From contig JAEESZ010000009.1 of NCBI GenBank assembly GCA_016286535.1, positions 35,623-99,622 of the forward strand: 64,000 nucleotides of DNA, written 5' to 3'. Below, piece after piece: positions 1 to 8,984 of the stretch. The notes beneath the pieces are model-generated. The model worked only from the letters and a program-made list of their open reading frames with translations. It did not search any database and was not told the DNA's origin. The stretch comes from Treponema sp. (GTDB taxonomy: Bacteria; Spirochaetota; Spirochaetia; Treponematales; Treponemataceae). The stretch's first letter is position 1. Every line of letters starts with the position of its first letter. The position numbers and the translations under genes were made by a program.

Positions 1-2070
1 GATTGAATAGCGGCTGGCATCTAAAAGAGCAGGGTATGCGTTTACAATTTTTGTATAATCAGTGTTTTGCAGAATATCTTTTTTTGAATCATAAATTGCA
101 GAATAAGGAGATTTTCCATAGATTGTAGTCATTGCTGCTTCCAGCATCTGATTTACGGCACTTCCGTTTTCCAGTCTTTTTTTATGCTGGCGGGAGGCAA
201 CCGCTCTGTCTGCGGCAGCCGGCATAAGGTTTGCATAAATTATTGTATTTGATATTCCCTGACAAACGCTTTCAAAATCTTCCTTTTCAAATTCAATCAG
301 AATATAGCTTGATGAAATTTCGCTCTGGGTAGAAATCTGAGGTCTTGAAAGAATAATCCCCTTTGCAAATCGCTGGTTCAATTCCCTTTGAATCATTGTT
401 CCAAGAATATTAATCATAACTTCTTCAAAACCATGGTCGGCTGCTGAATTAATCTTTCCCCCTTTAATACAAAGCATTAAGGCTGCCCCAGAAGAAATGC
501 TGTTTGTTTTTACAGCAAGAGGAATGCCGTTATCAAGCTTTGTAAGGGTAAGGTTCTGAATATTTTTTTCGTAGAATTCGTTATCAAGAAAATCTGAATG
601 TTTTACATTGTAAAGAATCTCTTCTTCAGGCTTAAACTGGTCCTGAATCTCTTTATACATCTGATTTGTATACCAGGAAGCATTTTTATAATTGATTTCT
701 TCAAAGCCTTGAGCAGTAAAATCTTTTTTATATTTTTTAAATTCAGAATCGCTGATTACAAGAAAAACAAAAGGCTGGTCATTTTTGATGGCTTCCATAA
801 CAAAGGGCAGTTCAATTTTTGAATAATTATTTGACTGCTGCATTAAAAGCTCAGTTGTAAGGGAAGAGGGATAGGTCAAGTCTTCTTTTTCGTAATAGTC
901 TTTATAGGCTTCAAGGGCCCAAAAAGAAGCAAGGCTGTCCATCATCCTTGAAGAAGAGGAAGTCATCTGTTTTAAGTTTGAATTAATTATCTGCTTTCCA
1001 AGGTAAAAATCTTCTTCTTTTAAAAGCTGGGGGATATTTTCTACCGATTCCATAAAGGCCTTTGCCTGACTTAAGGAAGTTATTCCAGCTTTTTTATCTT
1101 CCGGTTTTTGCATTAAAGCCTGAATTACCAGTCTTGAAGAGTTTTTTGAATGGGCAGAAGAAATATCAATATAGTCTTCGCCCGGAATGTTCAGTTCTGC
1201 TTTGGAAAGAAGGTCTGCCTTAAGGGGCGAATACAGATTATTCAGGGAGGCAGCAAGAACTTCGCTTTCGTCCATGTTAAGATTTGTGTATTCAATGATT
1301 ATCTGGCTTATATCTGGCGAAAAATCTGCACTGTGAATTACGTATTTTTTCTGATTGTTGTAGGGCAGGTCCGAAAGGGGGATTGGAGTTGAGTAAGAAG
1401 AGTAGTAACGGCCAAAGGAAGAACGAAGAATCCTCATGACTTCTTCCGAACTGATGTTTCCGCTTATAAAGATTGCTGAGTTTTGCGGGGTGTACCAGCG
1501 GTCGGCAATCTGTTTTAAGGCTGTGCGGATATTTTTTTCTGTATTTCTTTTGAACAGGGAAGGGTAAATTCCTGTGTCATGCTTCCAGGGAGAAGTTGAA
1601 TAAATGCGGGATTCAATTGCAGAGTTCAAAAAGCCTCCGATTGACTGGGCATTTTCTTCAGATTCCTTTTTAAAGCGTCTGCATTCTTCAATTAAAAGTT
1701 CATCAGAAATTTGAGGCATAAAAATATTTTGACTTAAGGATTGCAGGCAGTTTTCAATTTGTGAAGGGGTGACTGTAAGCTGGTAGCGGGAAGATTCGGC
1801 ATTGCAGGAAACTGACTCAAAATTAAGTGAGGAAGAGTTTTGAATTAAGTCTGAATAAAGGTAAAAAAAGCCTGCGGTATCTTTTGTCTGCGAAGAAAAG
1901 CCTGCTTTAACAGAAAATTCTATTCTAACAAGGGCTTCTGAAGGGTCTTCTAAGAGAAAAACCGAAAGTCCGTTTTCTAAGGTGTACTGGTTAACTAAAG
2001 AGGCTGGTTCTGCATGCAGAGGAATGAATAAAAAAAGGCAGGCAGCAAGGCAAATGTTTATCTTTTTCAT
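1..2070 (-). CDS. M16 (insulinase-like) exported protein, zinc motif lost; 3' end beyond window
   Basis: The minus-strand frame is open from an ATG at 2070 to the window edge (690 codons, no stop seen), so the C-terminus is missing. The protein starts with a type I signal peptide (MKKINICLAACLFLFIPLHA, cleavage probably before EP) and continues with the M16-like start LENGLSVFLLEDPSEALVRI. In active M16 peptidases an HxxEH zinc motif follows about 25-30 residues later; here the same place reads TAGFFYLYSDLIQ, with neither histidine nor the glutamate. A second M16-like unit begins near residue 525 and has HGFEE at the comparable place, again without the second histidine. I infer a periplasmic, non-peptidase member of the family, perhaps a structural or chaperone-like partner. 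Start choice: a TATAAT box ends 6 bases upstream and there is no Shine-Dalgarno. Family assignment is fairly sure, function unknown. Confidence 0.75.
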   Translation of the reverse strand, partial: MKKINICLAACLFLFIPLHAEPASLVNQYTLENGLSVFLLEDPSEALVRIEFSVKAGFSSQTKDTAGFFYLYSDLIQNSSSLNFESVSCNAESSRYQLTVTPSQIENCLQSLSQNIFMPQISDELLIEECRRFKKESEENAQSIGGFLNSAIESRIYSTSPWKHDTGIYPSLFKRNTEKNIRTALKQIADRWYTPQNSAIFISGNISSEEVMRILRSSFGRYYSSYSTPIPLSDLPYNNQKKYVIHSADFSPDISQIIIEYTNLNMDESEVLAASLNNLYSPLKADLLSKAELNIPGEDYIDISSAHSKNSSRLVIQALMQKPEDKKAGITSLSQAKAFMESVENIPQLLKEEDFYLGKQIINSNLKQMTSSSSRMMDSLASFWALEAYKDYYEKEDLTYPSSLTTELLMQQSNNYSKIELPFVMEAIKNDQPFVFLVISDSEFKKYKKDFTAQGFEEINYKNASWYTNQMYKEIQDQFKPEEEILYNVKHSDFLDNEFYEKNIQNLTLTKLDNGIPLAVKTNSISSGAALMLCIKGGKINSAADHGFEEVMINILGTMIQRELNQRFAKGIILSRPQISTQSEISSSYILIEFEKEDFESVCQGISNTIIYANLMPAAADRAVASRQHKKRLENGSAVNQMLEAAMTTIYGKSPYSAIYDSKKDILQNTDYTKIVNAYPALLDASRYSI

Positions 2071-2076
2071 AAATCC

Positions 2077-2082
2077 ATTATA
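2077..2082 (-). promoter_or_regulatory. -10 box of the M16-like gene, predicted leaderless
   Basis: Minus-strand TATAAT followed by GGATTT and then the ATG at 2070. The expected transcription start coincides with the A of the start codon. No convincing -35 at 16-18 bases. Confidence 0.5.
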
Positions 2083-2123
2083 AGATATACATTTTTGCTT
2101 TTCTAGGCTAAAATCAAAATATC

Positions 2124-4307
2124 ATGGTAAAAGTCGAATACAGAAAACTCAATGATTATTCACTTGATTTGAACAGTGAACTTTTAAAGAATAAAAGAAA
2201 TCTGACACAAGCAGAAATAGAAATTTTAAAGAAAAATAATAATACAAATAAAGATTCTGAATGGAAGAACATCTTTGTTGACAGTCAGGAAGGGGCCTTT
2301 AATCCCGAACTGATACAGTTTTCTTCTTTTGAAGGGCTGATTCTTCTTGGTAAAATGCAGGATGTAACCCTTTCTTACAACGATTTGCATTTAACCTGTG
2401 GAATCTATAATTCTTATGTAAAAAATTCCTTCCTTGGAGATTATGTCTGCATTAATAATGTAAAATATCTTGATAACTATAAAATTGGTAACAGGGTAAT
2501 TCTTTTTAATGTTTTTGAAATCTGCTGTACAAAGCATTCAAAATTTGGAAATGGTATTTTAAAGGAAGGAGAAGAAGAAAAGCACAGAATCTGGCTGGGA
2601 GTTGGTAACGAAAATGACGGCCGTAGAATCCTTCCTTTTAATCAGATGATTCCGGCAGATGCCTATATCTGGTCGCATTACAGGGATGATCCGGAACTTT
2701 TAGCCCGTTTTGTAGAACTTACAGAATACGGACAGTCTAAGGCCCTGGATACAGTCGGTTTTATTGATGATGATTGTGTCATAAAAAATTCCCAGATTGT
2801 AAAGGATGCAAAGATTGGAAAAGCTACCTATATTAAAGGTGCAAATAAATTAAAGAACATCACAATTAATTCTTCTGAAGAAGAGCCAACCCAGATTGGT
2901 GAAGGCGTTGAACTTGTAAACGGTATTGTCGGTTATGGCTGCCATATTTTCTACCAGGCAATTGCAGTCCGCTTTGTTATTGGAAGAAACTGCCAGTTAA
3001 AGTATGGGGCAAGACTTATAAACTCTGTCTTAGGAGATAATTCAAATATTTCCTGCTGCGAGGTTTTAAATAATCTTATCTATCCTTTCCATGAGCAGCA
3101 TCATAATTCTTCCTTCCTTATTGCAACAACAATTATGGGGCAGTCGAACATTGCTTCCGGCTCAACTGTTGGAAGTAATCATAACAGCCGCAGTGCAGAC
3201 GGAGAACTTATTGCAAAAAGAGGTTTCTGGCCCGGACTTTGTTCAGACTTTAAGCATAATTCCCGTTTTGCATCCTTCTCTTTAATTTCTAAGGGAAGCT
3301 ATCAGTATGAGCTTGATATTCCATATCCTTTCTCTTTAGTAACTCCGGGTACAAACGGTGATATGGCAATTCATATTATTCCTGCCTGGTGGTTTATGTA
3401 TGATATGTTTGCCATTTCAAGAAACAAAAATAAATTCTTAAAAAGAGACAGACGTAAGGTTCACCTGCAGGAAATAGAAACAGATCCTTTTGCGCCTGAT
3501 ACAATGGAAGAAGTTCTTCATGCAATAAACCGCCTTATAAATCTTACTGCAGATTACCTTGAAAAGAATGGAAATCCTGTAATGAAGGGGCTTAAAAGTC
3601 CGGAAGAAAAATTTCAGGCCGCAAAAGATTATATGCATAAAAACGAAAATGCAGATTTTACCCTTTTTGATTCTCAGTGCCAGAAGAAATACGGCTCAGT
3701 AATTTATAAACCTGTAAGGGCCTATAAAATGTACCGCAAGGTGATGAAATATTTTGCTACAAGAACTGTTATGGAATATTGTAGCAAACTGAATATGGAA
3801 CACTATTCTTTTGATTTAGTAGAAAAAATAAGGACAATTCCTCTTTATGAAGAATGGGAAAATGTGGGTGGTCAGATAATTCCTGCCAGAAAAGTCAGGG
3901 AGCTTTTTACCCTCATTAAAGAAAAGAAAATTAACAACTGGGATCAGGTTCACGCCTTTTACCAGGCCTGCCAGACAAATTATGAGGAATACAAGGTCCG
4001 CTACAGCCTCTATCTTTTAGAGTTCCTTTATTCAAGACCAATTACAGAATTTAACCAGAAGCTCTATAAAAATATCATTGATGATGTTACAGAAATTCAG
4101 GAAGATTTTTATAATGCAGCCCTTGCTTCGCGCGAAAAGGATTACACAGACTATTACCGTACTATGGTTTACAGAAGTAAGGAAGAAATGGATGCTGTTC
4201 TTGGCTCGCTTGAAGAAAATGAATCCTTAAAGAATTTGAAGAATCTTACAGAAGACTTTGTTCAGGAACTGCATGTTTTCTTTTCAAAGATGATTGTTTC
4301 AAACTGA
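2124..4307 (+). CDS. DUF4954 family protein (left-handed beta-helix, sugar-nucleotidyltransferase-like)
   Basis: This 727-residue protein matches the DUF4954 family known mainly from spirochaetes and Bacteroidetes. The middle (about residues 65-400) shows the hexapeptide-like pattern of a left-handed beta-helix, for example VKNSFLGDYVCINNV, SQIVKDAKIGKATYIKG, and VGSNHNSRSADGE, the last resembling the acyl- or nucleotidyltransferase helix ends. The C-terminal 250 residues are alpha-helical and charged. No signal peptide, so cytoplasmic. The enzymatic activity of the family is not established to my knowledge. It is divergent from the M16-like gene with a 53-base gap; a TAAAAT box at 2109-2114 lies 9 bases before the ATG and no Shine-Dalgarno is visible. 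The family is confident; the role is not. Confidence 0.8.
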   Translation: MVKVEYRKLNDYSLDLNSELLKNKRNLTQAEIEILKKNNNTNKDSEWKNIFVDSQEGAFNPELIQFSSFEGLILLGKMQDVTLSYNDLHLTCGIYNSYVKNSFLGDYVCINNVKYLDNYKIGNRVILFNVFEICCTKHSKFGNGILKEGEEEKHRIWLGVGNENDGRRILPFNQMIPADAYIWSHYRDDPELLARFVELTEYGQSKALDTVGFIDDDCVIKNSQIVKDAKIGKATYIKGANKLKNITINSSEEEPTQIGEGVELVNGIVGYGCHIFYQAIAVRFVIGRNCQLKYGARLINSVLGDNSNISCCEVLNNLIYPFHEQHHNSSFLIATTIMGQSNIASGSTVGSNHNSRSADGELIAKRGFWPGLCSDFKHNSRFASFSLISKGSYQYELDIPYPFSLVTPGTNGDMAIHIIPAWWFMYDMFAISRNKNKFLKRDRRKVHLQEIETDPFAPDTMEEVLHAINRLINLTADYLEKNGNPVMKGLKSPEEKFQAAKDYMHKNENADFTLFDSQCQKKYGSVIYKPVRAYKMYRKVMKYFATRTVMEYCSKLNMEHYSFDLVEKIRTIPLYEEWENVGGQIIPARKVRELFTLIKEKKINNWDQVHAFYQACQTNYEEYKVRYSLYLLEFLYSRPITEFNQKLYKNIIDDVTEIQEDFYNAALASREKDYTDYYRTMVYRSKEEMDAVLGSLEENESLKNLKNLTEDFVQELHVFFSKMIVSN

Positions 4308-4360
4308 TTTGAATTATTTCTAATAAAAAAGCAGGTCTGCTGTCGGGAAATTGACTTATA

Positions 4361-4389
4361 TTGAAACTATGTCGTATTCCCGTTAAAAT
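4361..4389 (+). promoter_or_regulatory. Promoter of the activase gene (TTGAAA-N17-TAAAAT), leaderless
   Basis: TTGAAA at 4361-4366 and TAAAAT at 4384-4389 are separated by exactly 17 bases, and the -10 ends 7 bases before ATG 4397. The TTG of this -35 box would otherwise look like an upstream start codon of the same frame, so the promoter decides the start. Confidence 0.6.
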
Positions 4390-4396
4390 CTTACTT

Positions 4397-7300
4397 ATGA
4401 GTAACGAAGCATTACCTGTAAGATTAGGTATAGATGTTGGTTCTACAACAGTAAAAGTAGCAATCCTTGATAATGATGATAAATTAATTTATGGAGATTA
4501 TCAGCGTCATAGAGCAGATATCCGCTCAACAATTATTAATGTTGTAACAAAGGCTCTTGATTACCTGGAGAAAAAACTTGCTTCAGGCAGTAATCAGACT
4601 ATCAGTGCGAAAGTAACTGGTTCAGGCGGTTTATCTGTTTCCCAGTGGTTAAATATTCCTTTTATTCAGGAAGTTATTGCGGCAACAACTGCAGTAAAAA
4701 AGATTATTCCCCAGACAGATGTTGTAATTGAACTTGGAGGCGAAGACGCCAAAATTACATATTTTAAGGGTGGAGTTGAACAGAGAATGAACGGAACCTG
4801 TGCCGGTGGTACGGGTGCCTTTATTGACCAGATGGCAGCTCTTCTTGAAACTGATGCTCCGGGGCTGAATGAACTTGCCAGGGGTGCACAGCAGATTTAT
4901 CCTATTGCGGCCCGCTGCGGTGTTTTTGCAAAAACTGATATTCAGCCTCTTATTAATGAAGGAGCCAGAAGAGAGGATATTGCGGCTTCAATTTTTCAGG
5001 CTGTAGTAAGTCAGACAATTTCAGGTCTTGCCTGTGGAAAACCTATCAGAGGGCATGTAGCCTTCCTTGGCGGACCTTTACACTTCCTGGATCAGTTACG
5101 CTACCGTTTTATTAAGACATTAAACTTAAAGGATGATGAAATCATTGTTCCTGAAGATTCCCAGCTTTTTGTAGCAAGCGGCTGTGCTTTTAGTGCAGAA
5201 AGAAGCTTTACTAACAAGCCTGACTTCCATTTTCCTACAATCAGCGAATTCCGCGATAATCTGAAAAATCTTGTTGGTGCAGAACTTTCAGAAGTTCAGC
5301 GTCTGGAACCTCTCTTTAAAAATCAGGCAGAACTTGATGAGTTTGAGGTTCGCCACAGCGAGCAGAAGGCTAAACGCGGAGATTTATATAAAACACATGG
5401 TCCGGTTTTCTTAGGTCTGGACTCAGGTTCTACAACAACAAAGGCCTGTTTAATTGATAAGGACGGCCGAATCATCTGGGATTTTTATGCCCACAATCAG
5501 GGAAATCCTGTTGAACTTGCAGTAAAGGTGTTAAAGGAACTTTACCAGAAATTACCTGAAGATGTTTATATTGCCCGTGCGGTTTCTACCGGTTATGGAG
5601 AGGCTCTTTTTCAGGCAGCCCTTGGCGTAGATTCCGGCGAAGTAGAAACAATTACCCACTTCCGTGCGGCAAACTTCTTTGTACCTGGTGTAGAATTCCT
5701 GCTGGATATCGGCGGTCAGGATATGAAGTGCCTTAGAATGAAGGACGGCGCAATTGTAAGCATTCAGCTTAATGAAGCCTGTTCTTCCGGCTGCGGATCC
5801 TTCCTTGATAACTTTGCCAACACAATGGGCATGGACGTAAAGGAATTTGGAAAAATTGCCCTTATGGCTCAAAAGCCGGTAGACCTGGGGTCCCGCTGTA
5901 CCGTATTTATGAACAGCCGCGTAAAGCAGGCTCAGAAGGAAGGTGCTTCTGTTGCAGATATAGCAGCAGGACTTTCTTATTCGGTAATTAAAAATGCCCT
6001 TTTTAAAGTAATTAAACTTCGCAAGGCAAGCGATATCGGTTCTAAGGTTGTAGTACAGGGAGGAACCTTCTTTAATGATGCCATCCTCCGTGCTTTTGAA
6101 AAAATTGCCGGTGTAGAAGTTTATCGTCCTGATGTAGCAGGTCTTATGGGGGCTTATGGTTCTGCCCTTATTGCCTATGACCAGTGGCGCGATTTAATGG
6201 AGCCAAAACCTGGCGAGCCTGAAGGTACAGTACATGATGTAAGGTCTAACATTGCAAGCCTTGAAGAACTTGAAAAATTCCACGTAGATCTTGAACTCCG
6301 CCGCTGCGGAAAATGTCAGAATAATTGTCTTCTTACAATAAATACTTTCTCTACAGGAAAAGAAAAGCGCACCTTTATTACGGGAAACCGCTGCGAAAGG
6401 GGAGCTGAAATTGAAGACATTAAAAGCGGCGAAGGCGGAAACCACATTCTGGACGCAAGTAACAAAAAGAATACCGGACTTGATGATGATGACGCAGGTC
6501 CACTTCCAAATCTTTTTGAATGGAAATACAAGAGACTCTTTTCTTATGCACCAAGAAAACCTGAAGATGCTCCTATGGGCGATGTAGGAATTCCACGGGT
6601 TTTGAATATGTACGAAAATTATCCTCTCTGGTTTACCTTCTTTAATGAACTGGGCTTCAGGGTAATTTTAAGCCAGCGTTCAAGCCGAACTGTTTACGAA
6701 AAAGGACTTGAAACAATTCCTTCAGAATCTGTATGTTACCCTGGAAAAATAAGCCATGGTCACGTAGAAAGCCTTATTCAAAGAGGAATAAAGTTTATTT
6801 TCTATCCTTGTGCACCTTACGAAAAGAAAGAAGATGCCGGGGCAGGAAATCACTACAATTGTCCTATTGTAACAAGCTATCCTGAAGTTTTAAGAAATAA
6901 TATTGATGAATTAAGACAGGATCCTTCCATTACTTATATGGATCCTTTCCTGCCAATTTACGATAAAAAACGTCTTGCAGAAAGACTTTGCGAAGAACTG
7001 CTTCCAAAATTCCCAAAACTCAGCAGGGCCGCAATTAATGCTGCGGTAGAAAAAGCCTGGACCGAGCAGGAAAACTTCCGCGAAGAAGTAAGAAGAAAGG
7101 GCGAAGAAGCCCTTGAAGAAATTATTACAAAGGGTGGAAGCGGTATTGTACTTGCTGGCCGTCCATATCACCTGGATCCGGAAATTAACCATGGAATTCC
7201 AGAAATGATTAACGGCCTTGGTCTTGCAGTTTTAACAGAAGATTCTATTGCCCACCTTGGAACTATAGAAAGACCTTTAAGAATTATAGACCAGTGGACT

Positions 7301-8911
7301 TACCATAACCGCCTTTATCGTGCAGCCCAGTTTGTAAGCGAAATGCCTAATCTGGAACTGGTTCAGCTTACCAGCTTCGGCTGCGGCCTTGATGCAGTAA
7401 CAGCAGACCAGGTTGATGAGATTTTACGTGCAAAGAGCCGCATGTACACCCTCATTAAAATTGATGAAGGAAGTAATCTTGGCGCTGTAAGAATCAGAAT
7501 CAGGTCTCTTATTGCTGCTGTAAAGGAAAGACGCAGAAATAAAACTAAAATTGTTAAAAAATCTTCAGCTTACCATAGAGTTGTCTTTACTGAAGAAATG
7601 CGAAAAGAATACACAATTATTGGCCCTCAGATGTCTCCTATTCATTTCAGACTTTTGCAGAATGCCTTCTCTGGCTGCGGCTATAATTTTGTAGTTTTAG
7701 ATGCTGTAGATCCAAAGGCGGTAGAAGCCGGTTTAAAATATGTAAATAATGATGCCTGCTATCCATCTCTTTTAGTTGCCGGTCAGATGATTTCTGCACT
7801 GGAAAGCGGAAAGTATGATCTGGACAAGACTGCCCTCATTATAACCCAGACCGGCGGTGGTTGCCGCGCAACAAACTACATTGGATTTATAAGGCGGGCG
7901 CTCAATGATGCGGGATGGGGGCACATTCCGGTTCTGTCTTTAAGTGCTCAGGGCTTTGAAAAAAATCCTGGCTTTAAGATTAACTTCCAGTTTATAGACA
8001 GAGCGGTAAAAGCTCTTATTGTAGGGGACGTTCTTATGCGTGTACTTTACAGAACCCGCCCTTATGAGGATGTTCCCGGCAGCGCAAATCAGCTTTACGA
8101 AAAATGGAACGAAATTGCAGGTCAGAAACTGCTTAAAAAACTTCCTGCCCACGCATATCATAAATTAATAAAGGATATTATCAGAGACTTTGATAATCTT
8201 CCTTTAAAACCAATAAAGAAACCTAGGGTTGGTGTTGTTGGAGAAATCCTTGTAAAATTCCATCCTACAGCAAACAATCAGATTGTTGAAACAATAGAAA
8301 GGGAGGGGGCAGAGTGCGTAATGCCTGATTTAACTGACTTCTTCTTCTATTCTTTTGCAACCGGTATTTTCCGTCATAAGCAGCTGGCCTTCCCTGGCAA
8401 AACAGAAAGAAATGCCAGACTTCTTGTATGGGGCCTTGAGCTTTATCGCCGTAAAATGAAGAAATATCTTCGTAAGAGCAGAAGATTTACCCCTCCAAGC
8501 CATATTTATGATATGATGAAAGGTGTAGATGATATTGTTCAGCTTGGTAACATAACCGGCGAAGGATGGTTTTTAACAGCAGAGATGGTTGAGCTTATTC
8601 ACGAAGGAGCTCCAAGTATTGCCTGCGTTCAGCCTTTTGCCTGTCTGCCAAACCATGTAACCGGAAAGGGTATGATTAAGGAATTAAGACGCCGCTTCCC
8701 ATCTGCAAATATTTCTGCAATTGATTATGACCCGGGTTCTTCCGAGGTTAATCAGTTGAACAGATTAAAACTGCTTTTGTCTAATGCTCCGGTTGGTAAG
8801 CATCCTGACGAAGTAAAAGATGGCTTTGTAAGAAGCAGTGACGGTAAGCTTGTAAAAGCCGAAATAAGAAGGGCTGAAGGAGCAACCGATTCTGATCCGG
8901 GCCAGATGTAA
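4397..8911 (+). CDS. Acyl-CoA dehydratase activase-like protein (BadF/BadG twin ASKHA domains + DUF2229)
   Basis: A 1504-residue protein of the giant 2-hydroxyacyl-CoA dehydratase activase family. Two BadF-type ATPase (ASKHA) domains lie in tandem: GIDVGSTTVKVAI near residue 11 and GLDSGSTTTKACLI near residue 340. Each has the cysteine segment that holds the inter-subunit [4Fe-4S] cluster in such activators (NGTCAGGTGAF about 135; EACSSGCGSF about 461). A further cysteine cluster RRCGKCQNNC sits near 635, followed by the DUF2229 and dehydratase-like C-terminal half. Known activators couple ATP hydrolysis to electron transfer onto a dehydratase; the physiological partner of the fused form is not established. 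I place the start at ATG 4397, not the in-frame TTG at 4361, because 4361-4389 looks like the promoter. Cytoplasmic, apparently monocistronic. Confidence 0.85.
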   Translation: MSNEALPVRLGIDVGSTTVKVAILDNDDKLIYGDYQRHRADIRSTIINVVTKALDYLEKKLASGSNQTISAKVTGSGGLSVSQWLNIPFIQEVIAATTAVKKIIPQTDVVIELGGEDAKITYFKGGVEQRMNGTCAGGTGAFIDQMAALLETDAPGLNELARGAQQIYPIAARCGVFAKTDIQPLINEGARREDIAASIFQAVVSQTISGLACGKPIRGHVAFLGGPLHFLDQLRYRFIKTLNLKDDEIIVPEDSQLFVASGCAFSAERSFTNKPDFHFPTISEFRDNLKNLVGAELSEVQRLEPLFKNQAELDEFEVRHSEQKAKRGDLYKTHGPVFLGLDSGSTTTKACLIDKDGRIIWDFYAHNQGNPVELAVKVLKELYQKLPEDVYIARAVSTGYGEALFQAALGVDSGEVETITHFRAANFFVPGVEFLLDIGGQDMKCLRMKDGAIVSIQLNEACSSGCGSFLDNFANTMGMDVKEFGKIALMAQKPVDLGSRCTVFMNSRVKQAQKEGASVADIAAGLSYSVIKNALFKVIKLRKASDIGSKVVVQGGTFFNDAILRAFEKIAGVEVYRPDVAGLMGAYGSALIAYDQWRDLMEPKPGEPEGTVHDVRSNIASLEELEKFHVDLELRRCGKCQNNCLLTINTFSTGKEKRTFITGNRCERGAEIEDIKSGEGGNHILDASNKKNTGLDDDDAGPLPNLFEWKYKRLFSYAPRKPEDAPMGDVGIPRVLNMYENYPLWFTFFNELGFRVILSQRSSRTVYEKGLETIPSESVCYPGKISHGHVESLIQRGIKFIFYPCAPYEKKEDAGAGNHYNCPIVTSYPEVLRNNIDELRQDPSITYMDPFLPIYDKKRLAERLCEELLPKFPKLSRAAINAAVEKAWTEQENFREEVRRKGEEALEEIITKGGSGIVLAGRPYHLDPEINHGIPEMINGLGLAVLTEDSIAHLGTIERPLRIIDQWTYHNRLYRAAQFVSEMPNLELVQLTSFGCGLDAVTADQVDEILRAKSRMYTLIKIDEGSNLGAVRIRIRSLIAAVKERRRNKTKIVKKSSAYHRVVFTEEMRKEYTIIGPQMSPIHFRLLQNAFSGCGYNFVVLDAVDPKAVEAGLKYVNNDACYPSLLVAGQMISALESGKYDLDKTALIITQTGGGCRATNYIGFIRRALNDAGWGHIPVLSLSAQGFEKNPGFKINFQFIDRAVKALIVGDVLMRVLYRTRPYEDVPGSANQLYEKWNEIAGQKLLKKLPAHAYHKLIKDIIRDFDNLPLKPIKKPRVGVVGEILVKFHPTANNQIVETIEREGAECVMPDLTDFFFYSFATGIFRHKQLAFPGKTERNARLLVWGLELYRRKMKKYLRKSRRFTPPSHIYDMMKGVDDIVQLGNITGEGWFLTAEMVELIHEGAPSIACVQPFACLPNHVTGKGMIKELRRRFPSANISAIDYDPGSSEVNQLNRLKLLLSNAPVGKHPDEVKDGFVRSSDGKLVKAEIRRAEGATDSDPGQM

Positions 8912-8955
8912 GGTTCAGGGAACCCAGATGTAAGTTGTCCCCGGGCCAGATGTAA
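8902..8955 (+). repeat. Three direct repeats CCAGATGTAA at exact 22-bp period
   Basis: CCAGATGTAA occurs at 8902-8911, 8924-8933 and 8946-8955. The first copy contains the stop codon of the activase gene; the third ends 16 bases before the ribosome-binding site of the next gene. Copies one and three are also preceded by CCGGG. The period is about two helical turns, so these could be a protein-binding array for the downstream envelope operon or a slipped duplication of the gene end. Confidence 0.75.
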
Positions 8956-8984
8956 AAAAAGTGATTTTACCGGAGGTAAATGTA

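Noticed and set aside
4361..4396. TTG 4361 as start of the activase
   Set aside because: TTGAAA at this place is the -35 of a 17-base-spaced promoter whose -10 ends 7 bases before ATG 4397; the extra 12 residues match nothing in the family.
8902..8955. 22-bp spaced repeats as a CRISPR array
   Set aside because: Repeat core is only 10 bases, spacers about 12 bases and no cas genes are present.
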